Shown: piece by piece, positions 25,517 through 35,509 of the stretch | How the letters are laid out: each line of letters begins with the position of its first letter | Numbering within the stretch: the stretch's first letter is position 1 | Origin: Pseudomonas sp. LS.1a | GTDB taxonomy: Bacteria > Pseudomonadota > Gammaproteobacteria > Pseudomonadales > Pseudomonadaceae | Direction of reading: 5' to 3' | DNA length: 64,000 bases | NCBI RefSeq assembly: GCF_022533585.1 | Contig: NZ_CP092827.1 | Location: 3,822,001 to 3,886,000, forward strand | Translations under genes and position numbers: made by a program | Notes under the pieces: generated by a model | What the model saw: the letters and a program-made list of their open reading frames with translations, nothing else | Database searches by the model: none | Told to the model about the DNA's origin: nothing

Positions 25517-26761
25517 TCAGACTGCACTGGCTTCGTCGCCGCTGCCCTGCCCTTCGCTGGCGCTGGCGTGAAGGGCGCGCCAGGCCTGGGCCGGGCTGAT
25601 GCCATTGAGGTAGTAGTTGCCCAACGCCTGCTCGCGGTAGATCGCCGGGTTGTGCGAAGCCAGGGTCCGGGCATTGCGCCAATGGCGGTCGAGGCGCCGG
25701 GCATTGCTGGTGGCCGATGCGCCGCCGACTTCGAACAGCAAGGTGCTCGCTTCCAGCACTTGCGGCAGGACGATCTGCTGCGCCTGAAAGGCGTGGATCT
25801 CGGCGTCGGTGTAAAGCTGCTCGGCCACCTCACCCTGCTGCCCGGCTTCGTACACCGCCTGCAGGCTCTGGCCCACGGCGGTGACTTGCGCATCAGCGGC
25901 GAAGGCCAGGCTCGACAGGCGACCGATAACCGCTTGCACCCGCGGGTCTGCGGCCGGCTGCGACTGCCCCGGCACACCAAAGGCACGGGTGCGGCCCTGG
26001 ACGAACGCTACGGCATCGGCCAGCACTGCACGGCCGATGCCCGCCAGGGTGGCCAGGTGCACCGCCTGGTAGAACGCGGTGAGGTAGGATTCGGCGCGCA
26101 ACTCGCCCTTGGCAAAACGGCGCAGCAGGTGCTGCGGCTGCACGCTGACCCGGGTGAAACGGGTGGTGCCACTGCCGGTCAGGCGCTGGCCGAAGCCGTC
26201 CCAGTCATCGACCCGCTCCACGCCCGGCGCACCGGTCGGTACCACGAGGCTGACAAAGTCGTCACCATGGTTGGCCACTGCTGCCACCCAATCGGCGTAC
26301 AACGTGCCCGTGCAGTAGTACTTTTCGCCGTCCAGGCGGTAACCGCCCTCGTCTTCGCTCAACTGCACGGAATTGCCGGTACTGTCGGTGCGTTCGGCCA
26401 TGGCCGCGCCCCACAGTTCACCGGCGACCACGCGGGCGAACCAGTAGTCCTGGGAGGCGGCGTCGCCGGACGACAGCCGCCCTTCGACGAAGCCGAAGTG
26501 GGCGCGGAAAATCTGCGGCAGGTTGGAGTCGGCCTGCCCCAGACGCACCAGTTGGCGCAGCAACTGCGGCAAGGTTGCGCCTGAGCCACCGTGGCTGCGC
26601 GGCACGCGCAGGGCACCGAAACGGGCTTCGCGTAGCCAGGCCACCGGCTCATGGGCCAGGGTGCGCTGCTGCTCGCGGGCCACCGCGCCTTCGGCGATAC
26701 GCGCGTAGATCGGCGCAAAACGCGCGTCCAGCTCGGCATCGGTAATCGTGGTTTGACTCAT
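25517..26761 (-). CDS. DszC-like flavin-dependent monooxygenase, second copy
   Basis: 414 residues, acyl-CoA dehydrogenase fold, paralogous to 13473-14684. It shares ALRVPRSHGGSGATL in the N-terminal domain, YRLDGEKYYCTGTLYADWVA in the sheet domain and HWRNARTLASHNPAIYRE at the end. The FMN monooxygenase gene follows after 14 bp. Members of this branch (DszC, SfnB-like) oxygenate a sulfur atom using FMNH2. No flavin reductase gene lies nearby, so the reductant comes from elsewhere in the genome. Confidence 0.82.
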   Translation of the reverse strand: MSQTTITDAELDARFAPIYARIAEGAVAREQQRTLAHEPVAWLREARFGALRVPRSHGGSGATLPQLLRQLVRLGQADSNLPQIFRAHFGFVEGRLSSGDAASQDYWFARVVAGELWGAAMAERTDSTGNSVQLSEDEGGYRLDGEKYYCTGTLYADWVAAVANHGDDFVSLVVPTGAPGVERVDDWDGFGQRLTGSGTTRFTRVSVQPQHLLRRFAKGELRAESYLTAFYQAVHLATLAGIGRAVLADAVAFVQGRTRAFGVPGQSQPAADPRVQAVIGRLSSLAFAADAQVTAVGQSLQAVYEAGQQGEVAEQLYTDAEIHAFQAQQIVLPQVLEASTLLFEVGGASATSNARRLDRHWRNARTLASHNPAIYREQALGNYYLNGISPAQAWRALHASASEGQGSGDEASAV

Positions 26762-26782
26762 GATGGTTCCTTTCAGGTGAAT

Positions 26783-27715
26783 TCAGGAGCGTGCGGTGCG
26801 CGGGTCGATGGCCTGGGTCGCCAGGTCCACCAGCAGGTTGACCAGCACGTAGATCGCTGCCGCCAGCAGGGTGACGCCGAGCACCAGTGGCACGTCCTTG
26901 GTGGCGGTAGCGTCGAGCATCAAACGGCCAATGCCTTGGCGGCCGAACAGCAGTTCCAGCACCACGGCACCGCCGAGCAGGCTGGCGAACACGTAGCCGG
27001 CCAGGGTCACCAGCGGCACCAGGGCATGACGCAGGGCATGGCGCAGACGCACAGCGATATCGCCCATGCCACGGGCACGGGCCTGGGTGATGAAGGGTTG
27101 TTCCAGCACCTGCTCCAGCGCCTGGCGCAACACCTGGGCAAGCACCGCCGCGATCGGCAGCGCCAGGGCCAGGCTCGGGAGTACCAGCGAGCGCCAACCG
27201 CTGGACCCGGACGGCGGCAACCAATGGAAGTAGAACGCGAAGGCCAACAGCAGCAGCGTGCCGATCACGAAGTTGGGCGCCGATGACAGCAACAGCTCGA
27301 TGCCCGACACCACCGCCCGCAAACGCCGCCCACGGTTGGCGGTGAGCAGCGCCGAGGCTACCGCCAGCAGCACTGCCAGCACCGCCGCGCTGCTGGCCAA
27401 AGCCAGGGTCGCGGCAGCCTGCTCGCCAATCGCCTGGCTGACCGGTATGCGCAACCGGTACGACTCGCCCAGGTCGCCCTTGGCCAGGCGCGCCAGGTAG
27501 TGGCCGTACTGCACCCACAGCGGTTGATCGAGGCCGTACTCGGCACGCACCTGGGCCAGCAGCGCTTCGCTCGGCATGGCATCCGGGCCGCCGAGGATCG
27601 CCAGGGCGGTGTCGCCACCACTGTGCTGCATTCCGAGGAAAGTCAGGCTGGCCGCCGCCCAGAGCACTATCACACCGTCACGCAGGCGGCGCAGCAAGAT
27701 CGACAGCAGCTTCAT
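26783..27715 (-). CDS. Dipeptide-type ABC permease (DppB-like), importer 2
   Basis: 310-residue inner-membrane permease. YGLDQPLWVQYGHYLARLAKG, QARARGMGDIAVRLRHALRHAL and DLATQAIDPR are the conserved DppB landmarks. The ATG (27713-27715) overlaps the TGA of the binding-protein gene as ATGA. Its DppC partner lies about 3.9 kb further along, after three enzyme genes. Confidence 0.9.
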   Translation of the reverse strand: MKLLSILLRRLRDGVIVLWAAASLTFLGMQHSGGDTALAILGGPDAMPSEALLAQVRAEYGLDQPLWVQYGHYLARLAKGDLGESYRLRIPVSQAIGEQAAATLALASSAAVLAVLLAVASALLTANRGRRLRAVVSGIELLLSSAPNFVIGTLLLLAFAFYFHWLPPSGSSGWRSLVLPSLALALPIAAVLAQVLRQALEQVLEQPFITQARARGMGDIAVRLRHALRHALVPLVTLAGYVFASLLGGAVVLELLFGRQGIGRLMLDATATKDVPLVLGVTLLAAAIYVLVNLLVDLATQAIDPRTARS

Positions 27716-29430
27716 GGTTGCTCCTTTGCCAGCCATACGCTGGTGAACAGGGGAACATTGTGCGAACCATCGAACAGCACGCCGCCGATTGCGTTGCGGT
27801 AGGCCAGCAGCATCTGGCTTTCCACCGAAGGCACGGCCGGCACGGTCTCGCCCAGGCGTTGCTGGGCCTGGCGATACAGTTCGCGGCGTTGTTTCGGGTC
27901 GGTGCTGCGCCGGGCGTCGCCAAGCAACCGGTCGAGGGTGGCGTCACGGAAGTGGCCGACGTTCTGGCCGATCATTCGTGCGCTGGGGATGGATTGACTG
28001 TGGTAGAGGATGAACAGGCCATCGGCCGTGTTGGTGTGCCAATAGCCGCCGCCGATGGCGTCGAAGTCGCCGCGGTAACGCAGCTCCATGACCTTGCTGA
28101 GCGGCAGCAACTCGATGCGCAGGTCGAAGCCGACCTTGCGCAGGTCCGCCTGGGCTGCCACCGAGACATTGGCCGGGAACGCCGGGTTGTCATAGGTCAG
28201 CAAGGTCGCCCCGAGGCGCTGGCCACCACGGGTGCGATAGCCTTCGGTGTCACGGCCGGTCCAGCCGGCAGCGTCGAGCAGGCGCCCGGCTTCGGCCGGG
28301 TCGAAGGCCAAGGCATCGCGGGCCACCGGGTCATAGCCGGGCGTATTCACGGCCAGGAAATCCCCCTTGGCCAGGTACTCGCCGAAGCCGGAGATCCACG
28401 CCAGGCCATCACGGTCGATGGCCTTGGCCACGGCCTGACGCACCCGCACGTCATCGAACGGCACACGCTCGACATTGAAGGTGATGCTACGCGACGGGTT
28501 GCCCTTGCGAATGCGGTTGCGCAGGGTCAGCTGCGGGTTGGCGCGGATCGCTGCGGCATTCTGCGCCGGTGCGTCCAGGGCCATGTCGTTGTCGGCGGCT
28601 TCCAGCGAGGTGTAGCGGATCATCGCTTCAGGCACGTAGCTCAACTCGATGCCGTCCAGATACGCCTCGCCCTGGTGGTTGATCGCTGGCGGCGCCCAGT
28701 CGTATCCCGGGCGACGGACAAAGCTGGCACGCTGGTCGCGCACCCAGCCGGTCAGCACGAAAGGCCCGGTGCCGATGGGCTGACTGGCGATGGTCTTCGG
28801 CGCTTCGAGGATCTGCCGCGGCGAGATCATCCCCAGCCAGGCCTGCGACAGCACATCCAGAAACGGCGCATAGGGCGCACGCAGGGTCGCCTCGAAGGTG
28901 TATTCGTCCACCACCCGTCCCTGCAGGTATGGCGCGATATAGGCGGCGGCCAGTGGCGACTTGGTCGTCGGGTCACGCATGTGTTCGAGGTTGACCCGCA
29001 CGGCCTCGGCGTTGAAGTGCTCGCCATCGCTGAACGTGACGTCGTCGCGCAGGTGGAAGGTGTAGGTCAGGCCGTCGGCGCTGATGTCCCAGCTTTTCGC
29101 CAGCCACGGCGTGAGGGTGCCGTCCTCGGCCTGGTACACCAGGCAATCGAACAGGATGCGGCCCATCCACTGCATGTTGCCATTGGACAGCGCGTGGATA
29201 TCGAAGCTGCCGGCGTCGGTCGCTGCCGACACGCGCAGGGTGCCACCGCGCTTGCCGGGCTGCTGCTCGACGAAATCGCTGACCGGGTAGCGCATCACGC
29301 CGTTCACTTCGCTGAGCGCTTCGCCCTTGAGCAGCGCCTGGCTCTGCGCGGACGTGGCGGGTGGGCAGGCGGCAACTAACAGCGCACTGGCCACCAGGCA
29401 TGTATTGAATAATCGGCAATTCAGCTGCAC
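27712..29430 (-). CDS. Dipeptide/organosulfur-type solute-binding lipoprotein, importer 2
   Basis: 572 residues from a GTG start (29428-29430) with AAAGGG six bases upstream. The signal NTCLVASALLVAAC ends in a lipobox. The mature protein is a cluster-5 binding protein (DAGSFDIHALSNGNMQWMG, LAKSWDISADGLTYTFHL, DVTFSDGEHFNAEAVRVN). It is only distantly similar to the importer 1 protein, so the two systems probably take different ligands. It opens a seven-gene operon driven by the sigma-54 element at 29469-29484, opposite the TonB-dependent receptor. Confidence 0.87.
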   Translation of the reverse strand: MQLNCRLFNTCLVASALLVAACPPATSAQSQALLKGEALSEVNGVMRYPVSDFVEQQPGKRGGTLRVSAATDAGSFDIHALSNGNMQWMGRILFDCLVYQAEDGTLTPWLAKSWDISADGLTYTFHLRDDVTFSDGEHFNAEAVRVNLEHMRDPTTKSPLAAAYIAPYLQGRVVDEYTFEATLRAPYAPFLDVLSQAWLGMISPRQILEAPKTIASQPIGTGPFVLTGWVRDQRASFVRRPGYDWAPPAINHQGEAYLDGIELSYVPEAMIRYTSLEAADNDMALDAPAQNAAAIRANPQLTLRNRIRKGNPSRSITFNVERVPFDDVRVRQAVAKAIDRDGLAWISGFGEYLAKGDFLAVNTPGYDPVARDALAFDPAEAGRLLDAAGWTGRDTEGYRTRGGQRLGATLLTYDNPAFPANVSVAAQADLRKVGFDLRIELLPLSKVMELRYRGDFDAIGGGYWHTNTADGLFILYHSQSIPSARMIGQNVGHFRDATLDRLLGDARRSTDPKQRRELYRQAQQRLGETVPAVPSVESQMLLAYRNAIGGVLFDGSHNVPLFTSVWLAKEQP

Positions 29431-29468
29431 AAGGGGCCCTTTATATAGACGGCTACATAAAGGGCTAT

Positions 29469-29484
29469 TGCAGTTGTCGTGCCA
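29469..29484 (-). promoter_or_regulatory. Sigma-54 (-24/-12) promoter of importer operon 2
   Basis: The minus strand reads TGGCACGACAACTGCA, one mismatch (C for T) from TGGCACG-N4-TTGCA and with exact GG-N10-GC spacing. It lies 39 bp before the GTG start. A TGTTG-N6-CAACA motif at 29558-29573 lies 73 bp upstream of it. This is the best of the sigma-54 matches in the window. Confidence 0.75.
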
Positions 29485-29557
29485 GCGCTAACACTGCGCA
29501 TTCATTGAGGTTAGTTCAAACGGCCTGACGCATTAACCATACAAACTGTTTCATCCC

Positions 29558-29573
29558 TGTTGCGCTGACAACA
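29558..29573. promoter_or_regulatory. Candidate enhancer-binding site, importer 2 side
   Basis: TGTTGCGCTGACAACA, an inverted repeat (TGTTG/CAACA). It matches the site at 29761-29776 in 13 of 16 positions, and both lie at a similar distance upstream of opposite-facing sigma-54 elements. Confidence 0.5.
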
Positions 29574-29632
29574 TCCAACCCTGTGGGCTGCGCTGCCGCG
29601 TAAATAACTGAAATTGCAATCAATCCGCGTCC

Positions 29633-29720
29633 CCTGTGGGAGCGGCTTTAGCCGCGAAGAATCCAACGCGTTGCATGGCACCGGCTGCGCCGGTGATCGC
29701 GGCTAAAGCCGCTCCCCCAG
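29633..29720. repeat. Inverted REP pair in the divergent control region
   Basis: REP units at 29633-29661 and 29696-29720 in opposite orientation. They sit near the middle of the 520-bp region between importer operon 2 and the TonB receptor gene, separating the two sets of control elements. Confidence 0.88.
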
Positions 29721-29760
29721 GTTGCGCCATAGCATTCGGATATTTGGATATAACCTGCAC

Positions 29761-29776
29761 TGTTCCGCAAACAACA
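29761..29776. promoter_or_regulatory. Candidate enhancer-binding site, receptor side
   Basis: TGTTCCGCAAACAACA, close relative of the site at 29558-29573. It lies 84 bp upstream of the sigma-54 element that serves the receptor gene. GTTGCGCC (29721-29728) and GGCGCAAC (29779-29786) form a further inverted repeat around it. Confidence 0.5.
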
Positions 29777-29860
29777 GGGGCGCAACAAAATTTGCTTTTT
29801 TATTCAGCACTTCACACTAAAACTTTGGCCATACCCCCAAACTTCCGGCCTTTCACCAGC

Positions 29861-29876
29861 TGGCACAGAAACTGCT
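29861..29876 (+). promoter_or_regulatory. Sigma-54 (-24/-12) promoter of the TonB-dependent receptor
   Basis: TGGCACAGAAACTGCT on the plus strand: exact GG-N10-GC spacing, TGGCAC and TGCT intact, two mismatches to consensus. Transcription should start near 29888, 63 bp before the ATG at 29951. The ribosome site AAGGA lies eight bases before that ATG. Confidence 0.65.
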
Positions 29877-29950
29877 CTCACCCATTCCGACAGGCCTGAC
29901 TATTCCCATAGAACGCCGAGGATCTACGATGACTTTCAAGGAATTCAACG

Positions 29951-32068
29951 ATGCGTGCGATTCAACCCCACCCACTGCGCCTGGCCATCCGCCACGCCGC
30001 CCTGGCCACCGCGGCCACGGCCACGGCCCTGCTGGCCCCGGTCACGGTACTGGCCGCTGACCAGACCCTCGGCACGGTAACCGTGCAGGCCGCCAAGCAA
30101 TCCGAAGTGCAACAGGCCGCCAGCGCCTTGGCCGAGGTGCCCGGCGGCACCAGCGTGGTCGACAGTGAAGAGGTCGCCAAGGGCCGCACTGCCACCCTGC
30201 AGGACACCCTTGGCTACCAGCCCGGCGTATTCGTGCAGTCCACCGGCGGCAACGACGCGGCGAAGATCTCGATCCGCGGCTCCGGTGCCAACACCTCGCC
30301 CGGCTACTTCCGTGAAGGCATCAAGTTCCTGTTCGACGGCCTGCCGCTGACCGGCCCTGGCGGCACACCCTACGAATTCCTCAACGCCAGCGGCGTGAAC
30401 TACACCGAGATCCTGCGCGGCGCCAATGCCTTCCAGTATGGCGCGCTGACCCTCGGTGGCGCGGTCAACTTCGTCAACCACAGCGGCTACAGCGCCCCTG
30501 GCCTGCGCGTGCGCGCCGAAGCCGGCAGCTACCACTACCAGAAACAGAGCATCAGCTACGGTGGGGTCGAGGGCGACCTGGACTACTACCTGCAAGCCGA
30601 CAACTACCGCAACGAGGGTTATCGCGACTACAGCCTGTCGAAGAGCTCGGGCATCGTTGCCAATGCCGGCTACCGCTTCAGCCCCAAGCTGGAAACCCGC
30701 CTGCTGCTGCGCTACCGCGATGAAACCCACAACGACCCCAGCGCCACCACCCTCAACGCCGCACTGCACCACCCGCGCCGCGCCAGCGCCACCGCCGAGA
30801 GCAGCGGTGCCGGTGCGCGCCGCCCGGGCAGCATCTGGGTGGGCAGCAAGACCACTTATACCTTTGACGACGATGCACGGCTGACCTTCGGCCTGTCGTA
30901 TCACGACTATCGCCATACCAACAGCCCACGCAGCCCGAGCAATCCCAGTTACTGGGACTGGCACGACCTCGGCCTGTTGCTGGGCTATGACCGGGTCGAC
31001 TACCTGTTCGGCCACGAAAGCCGCAGCAACATCGCCGTCACCTCCACCCAGCACCTGCGTGGCGGGGTGAACTCGGCCAACGACGACAAGGTGTCGCTCA
31101 AGCAGGTCAACTACAAGGACTCGTTCGACCGGGTGATCGCCCTGGGCAACGACCTCAACCTGGTCGACAACCTCTGGCTCACCAGCGGCGTGTCGTTCAT
31201 CAACGTGCGGCGCAAGATCAACATCGACCACGCGGTGAACCCCAACACCACCAACTTCCCGCAGCACGTGGACTACGACAACTGGAGCGTCGCCCCGCGC
31301 ATCGGCCTGCGCTACGAGTTCAGCCCGAACCTGCAGGTATTCACCAACTTCAGCCGCAGCATCGACCCGCCTGCTTCCTGGGAGTACTCGGGCTCCGGCC
31401 CGACCCTGCCTTACATCCGCCCGTTGGTGGAGCAGAAGGCCAACACCTTCGAGGTCGGTATCAAGGGCTCGCACGGCATCTTCGATGGCAGCCTGGCCCT
31501 GTACCGCTCGTGGATCCACGACGAGCTGCTGAACGTGCAGATCATCCCCGCCACGTCATCGTCGGCAGCGGTCACCGGCGCCTTCAACGCCTCGCCAACC
31601 ATCCATCAGGGTGTCGAAGCCGGTCTCAACACCCGCCTTTGGGAAAACCCTCAGGGCGACCTGGTCCGCTGGCGCCAGGTGTACACCTACAACGACTTCT
31701 ACTACCGGCATGACGACACCTTCGGCGACAACCAGTTGCCGGGCGTGCCCAAGCACATCTACCAGGGTGAACTGCAGTACCAGGACCACAGCGGCTGGTA
31801 CACCGGCGTCAACGTACAGTCAGCCTCGCGCACGGCAGTGGACTATGCCAATACCCTGTATGCGCCGTCGTACACCATCTGGGGAGCGAACCTGGGGTAT
31901 GAGGCGCCGAAGGGCAACTGGAAGGTGTCGCTGGACCTGAAGAACCTGGCGAACAAGGCGTACGTGACGGCGGTGACGCCGGTGTACAACGCGCGCGGGC
32001 AGGATACTGCGTCGTTCTGGCCGGGGGACGGGATTGGCGCGTACGTGGGGGTCGAGTTCAGGTACTGA
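29951..32068 (+). CDS. TonB-dependent outer-membrane receptor
   Basis: 705 residues. A long Sec signal peptide (about 1-36, ending TVLA-A) leads straight into TLGTVTVQAA and the plug domain (about 45-165: GTSVVDSEEV, DTLGYQPGVFVQSTGG, ISIRGSGANTSPGYF, EILRGANAFQYGALTLGGAV). The rest is a beta-barrel ending in YVGVEFRY. No N-terminal signalling domain precedes the plug, so it does not control its own sigma factor. The plug resembles FecA-type siderophore receptors, but the gene is divergent from an organosulfur importer and has its own sigma-54 element rather than a visible Fur box. It probably brings the cluster's large or scarce substrate across the outer membrane. Confidence 0.88.
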   Translation: MRAIQPHPLRLAIRHAALATAATATALLAPVTVLAADQTLGTVTVQAAKQSEVQQAASALAEVPGGTSVVDSEEVAKGRTATLQDTLGYQPGVFVQSTGGNDAAKISIRGSGANTSPGYFREGIKFLFDGLPLTGPGGTPYEFLNASGVNYTEILRGANAFQYGALTLGGAVNFVNHSGYSAPGLRVRAEAGSYHYQKQSISYGGVEGDLDYYLQADNYRNEGYRDYSLSKSSGIVANAGYRFSPKLETRLLLRYRDETHNDPSATTLNAALHHPRRASATAESSGAGARRPGSIWVGSKTTYTFDDDARLTFGLSYHDYRHTNSPRSPSNPSYWDWHDLGLLLGYDRVDYLFGHESRSNIAVTSTQHLRGGVNSANDDKVSLKQVNYKDSFDRVIALGNDLNLVDNLWLTSGVSFINVRRKINIDHAVNPNTTNFPQHVDYDNWSVAPRIGLRYEFSPNLQVFTNFSRSIDPPASWEYSGSGPTLPYIRPLVEQKANTFEVGIKGSHGIFDGSLALYRSWIHDELLNVQIIPATSSSAAVTGAFNASPTIHQGVEAGLNTRLWENPQGDLVRWRQVYTYNDFYYRHDDTFGDNQLPGVPKHIYQGELQYQDHSGWYTGVNVQSASRTAVDYANTLYAPSYTIWGANLGYEAPKGNWKVSLDLKNLANKAYVTAVTPVYNARGQDTASFWPGDGIGAYVGVEFRY

Positions 32069-32128
32069 GCCGTTGATGCGGCCTGGTGTTTGACGACACG
32101 TCCAATCAAAGGGGCAACATCTGAAAGG

Positions 32129-32162
32129 CGATGCTCTCGGTGTACACCTGCCGACAGCATCG
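32129..32162. repeat. Hairpin downstream of the TonB receptor gene
   Basis: CGATGCT...TCGG and CCGA...AGCATCG form an imperfect stem of about ten pairs. There is no T-run after it, so it is not a classical intrinsic terminator, though it may end or protect the receptor mRNA. The remaining sequence to 32214 holds nothing else I can name. Confidence 0.5.
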
Positions 32163-32214
32163 TCCTGATGCTGTTACCCCTGCGGGCACCGCTCACGCGT
32201 ACCCGCTCGCCAAC

Positions 32215-32700
32215 TCACAATTTGTAGCCGATCTGTCGTAACAAGCCCTTGCGCCACACAATGCCTTCATCATCTTCAATGTCAGTGGCACGAACCCCGT
32301 CCACCACCCCCAGAACTGCTCGCCCCTGCTCCGTCTCGGCGAGAATCACTTCAACCGGATTGGCTGTCGCACAAAAAATGCAGCACACCTCTGGAACCAG
32401 CTTGACGGTGTTCAGCACATTCAGTGGATAGAATCCATCACCAAGAAAAATGATGAAACTATGGCCAGCCGCAATGTTTTGTGCATTTTTCTGGGCAAGC
32501 TCGATCATCGCGGTATCGGTGCCAGACCAGCGCACCAGGTGTTCGCCGGACGCTTCACAGAAGGCCAGGCCAAACTGAATACCTGGCACCGCATTTACCA
32601 GCGCTTCATGGATGTCCTCGACGGACTTGATGAAGTGCGTCTGGCCAAAAATGAAGTTCGTCGTTTCTGGCTTGTCGATTTTCTGAGCGATGAGTTGCAT
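32215..32700 (-). CDS. Adenosine-specific kinase family protein (PF04008)
   Basis: 161 residues covering the whole family domain. Conserved stretches are FGQTHFIKSVEDIHEALV, GLAFCEASGEHLVRWSGTD, AAGHSFIIFLGDGFYP and EVCCIFCATANPVEVILAET. The family was named for an archaeal member with weak adenosine phosphorylation; its role in bacteria is not settled. The ATG at 32698-32700 has AAGGAGG seven bases upstream on the minus strand. The gene stands alone between the receptor gene and the tRNA-Gly terminator. Confidence 0.85.
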   Translation of the reverse strand: MQLIAQKIDKPETTNFIFGQTHFIKSVEDIHEALVNAVPGIQFGLAFCEASGEHLVRWSGTDTAMIELAQKNAQNIAAGHSFIIFLGDGFYPLNVLNTVKLVPEVCCIFCATANPVEVILAETEQGRAVLGVVDGVRATDIEDDEGIVWRKGLLRQIGYKL

Positions 32701-32814
32701 CAAACACCTCCTTTCACGCTGTGGGCAGAAGGCTCTGGCGATAGATCAAGCTTAGCCACTCAGGGGCGACTGTGGCCTGGCTGCGGGACTCTCCCTGGAT
32801 GCAGCCCATAACGA

Positions 32815-32848
32815 AAAATGCCCCGTATCTTTCGATACGGGGCATTCT
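32815..32848 (-). terminator. Intrinsic terminator of the gacA-uvrC-pgsA-tRNA-Gly unit
   Basis: A perfect 12-bp stem, ATGCCCCGTATC with GATACGGGGCAT and a four-base loop, followed on the minus strand by TTTTT. Two further hairpins lie between it and the tRNA (32911-32936, TTGCAGAC/GTCTGCAA; about 32861-32875, CTGGCA/TGCCAG), so the tRNA has a structured trailer of about 100 nt. Confidence 0.85.
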
Positions 32849-32946
32849 CTTGACGGGCTCTGGCAGATTGCCAGACTTTACGCAGCGTGCGCATGCCCTT
32901 TTTTCACAACTTGCAGACAAAAAAGAAAGTCTGCAAATCTTTAATC

Positions 32947-33022
<76 letters not shown>

Positions 33023-33086
33023 GTCGTGATGGGTGCCATTCTAGCGATTTCCAAAACGGCGTCAACCCCTTGATTCAAAAAAACTT

Positions 33087-33647
33087 TTATTTCTGCTCCG
33101 AGCCTTCGCGCAGGTGCGGCCAGGCGGCCAGCAGGTAGTGCACCATCGACCACAGGGTCAGCCCCGCCGCCACCAGCAGCAGCGCGTAGCCGAGGATTAC
33201 CCAGAAGGTCACCGCCGGCGGGTTGGCCAGCAGGATCACCAGCGCCAGCATCTGGGCCGCGGTTTTCCACTTGCCAAGGTTGGACACCGCCACATGCGCC
33301 CGGGCGCCCAGCTCGGCCATCCACTCGCGCAGCGCCGAAACCACGATCTCGCGGCCGATGATTACCGCGGCCGGCAAGGTCAGCCAGAAGTTGGCGTGGG
33401 TCTGCACCAGCAGCACCAGGGCCACCGCCACCATCAGCTTGTCGGCCACCGGGTCGAGGAAGGCACCGAACGGCGTGCTCTGCTGCAGGCGACGCGCCAG
33501 GTAGCCGTCCAGCCAGTCGGTGGCGGCGGCAACGGCGAACACACTGCTGGCGGCCATGTAGCTCCAGTGGTAGGGCATATAGAACAGCAGGATGAAGATC
33601 GGGATGAGCAGGACGCGTAGAACGGTGAGCAGGTTTGGAATATTCAT
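33087..33647 (-). CDS. pgsA: CDP-diacylglycerol--glycerol-3-phosphate 3-phosphatidyltransferase
   Basis: 186-residue inner-membrane enzyme that makes phosphatidylglycerol phosphate, the precursor of phosphatidylglycerol and cardiolipin. The CDP-alcohol phosphotransferase signature D-G-x2-A-R-x8-G-x3-D-x3-D is intact (Asp47, Gly48, Ala51, Arg52, Gly61, Asp65, Asp69). The start [11 protein letters not shown] was chosen over an in-frame codon six residues upstream because it is the universal PgsA N-terminus. It follows uvrC by 32 bp. Confidence 0.96.
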   Translation of the reverse strand: MNIPNLLTVLRVLLIPIFILLFYMPYHWSYMAASSVFAVAAATDWLDGYLARRLQQSTPFGAFLDPVADKLMVAVALVLLVQTHANFWLTLPAAVIIGREIVVSALREWMAELGARAHVAVSNLGKWKTAAQMLALVILLANPPAVTFWVILGYALLLVAAGLTLWSMVHYLLAAWPHLREGSEQK

Positions 33648-33679
33648 CGGTACGACTGGCCGCAAGTTGAGCCCGCATT

Positions 33680-35503
<1,824 letters not shown>

Positions 35504-35509
35504 GAGGTT

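Noticed and set aside
29927..29960. ATG at 29929 as an alternative start or leader peptide before the TonB receptor
   Set aside because: It is in a different frame from the receptor; the ATG at 29951 has AAGGA at correct spacing and leads into a signal peptide.
29945..31519. Long open frame antisense to the TonB receptor gene
   Set aside because: High-GC shadow; low-complexity Val/Ala/Gly composition, while the sense frame is a clear TonB receptor with signal peptide and plug.
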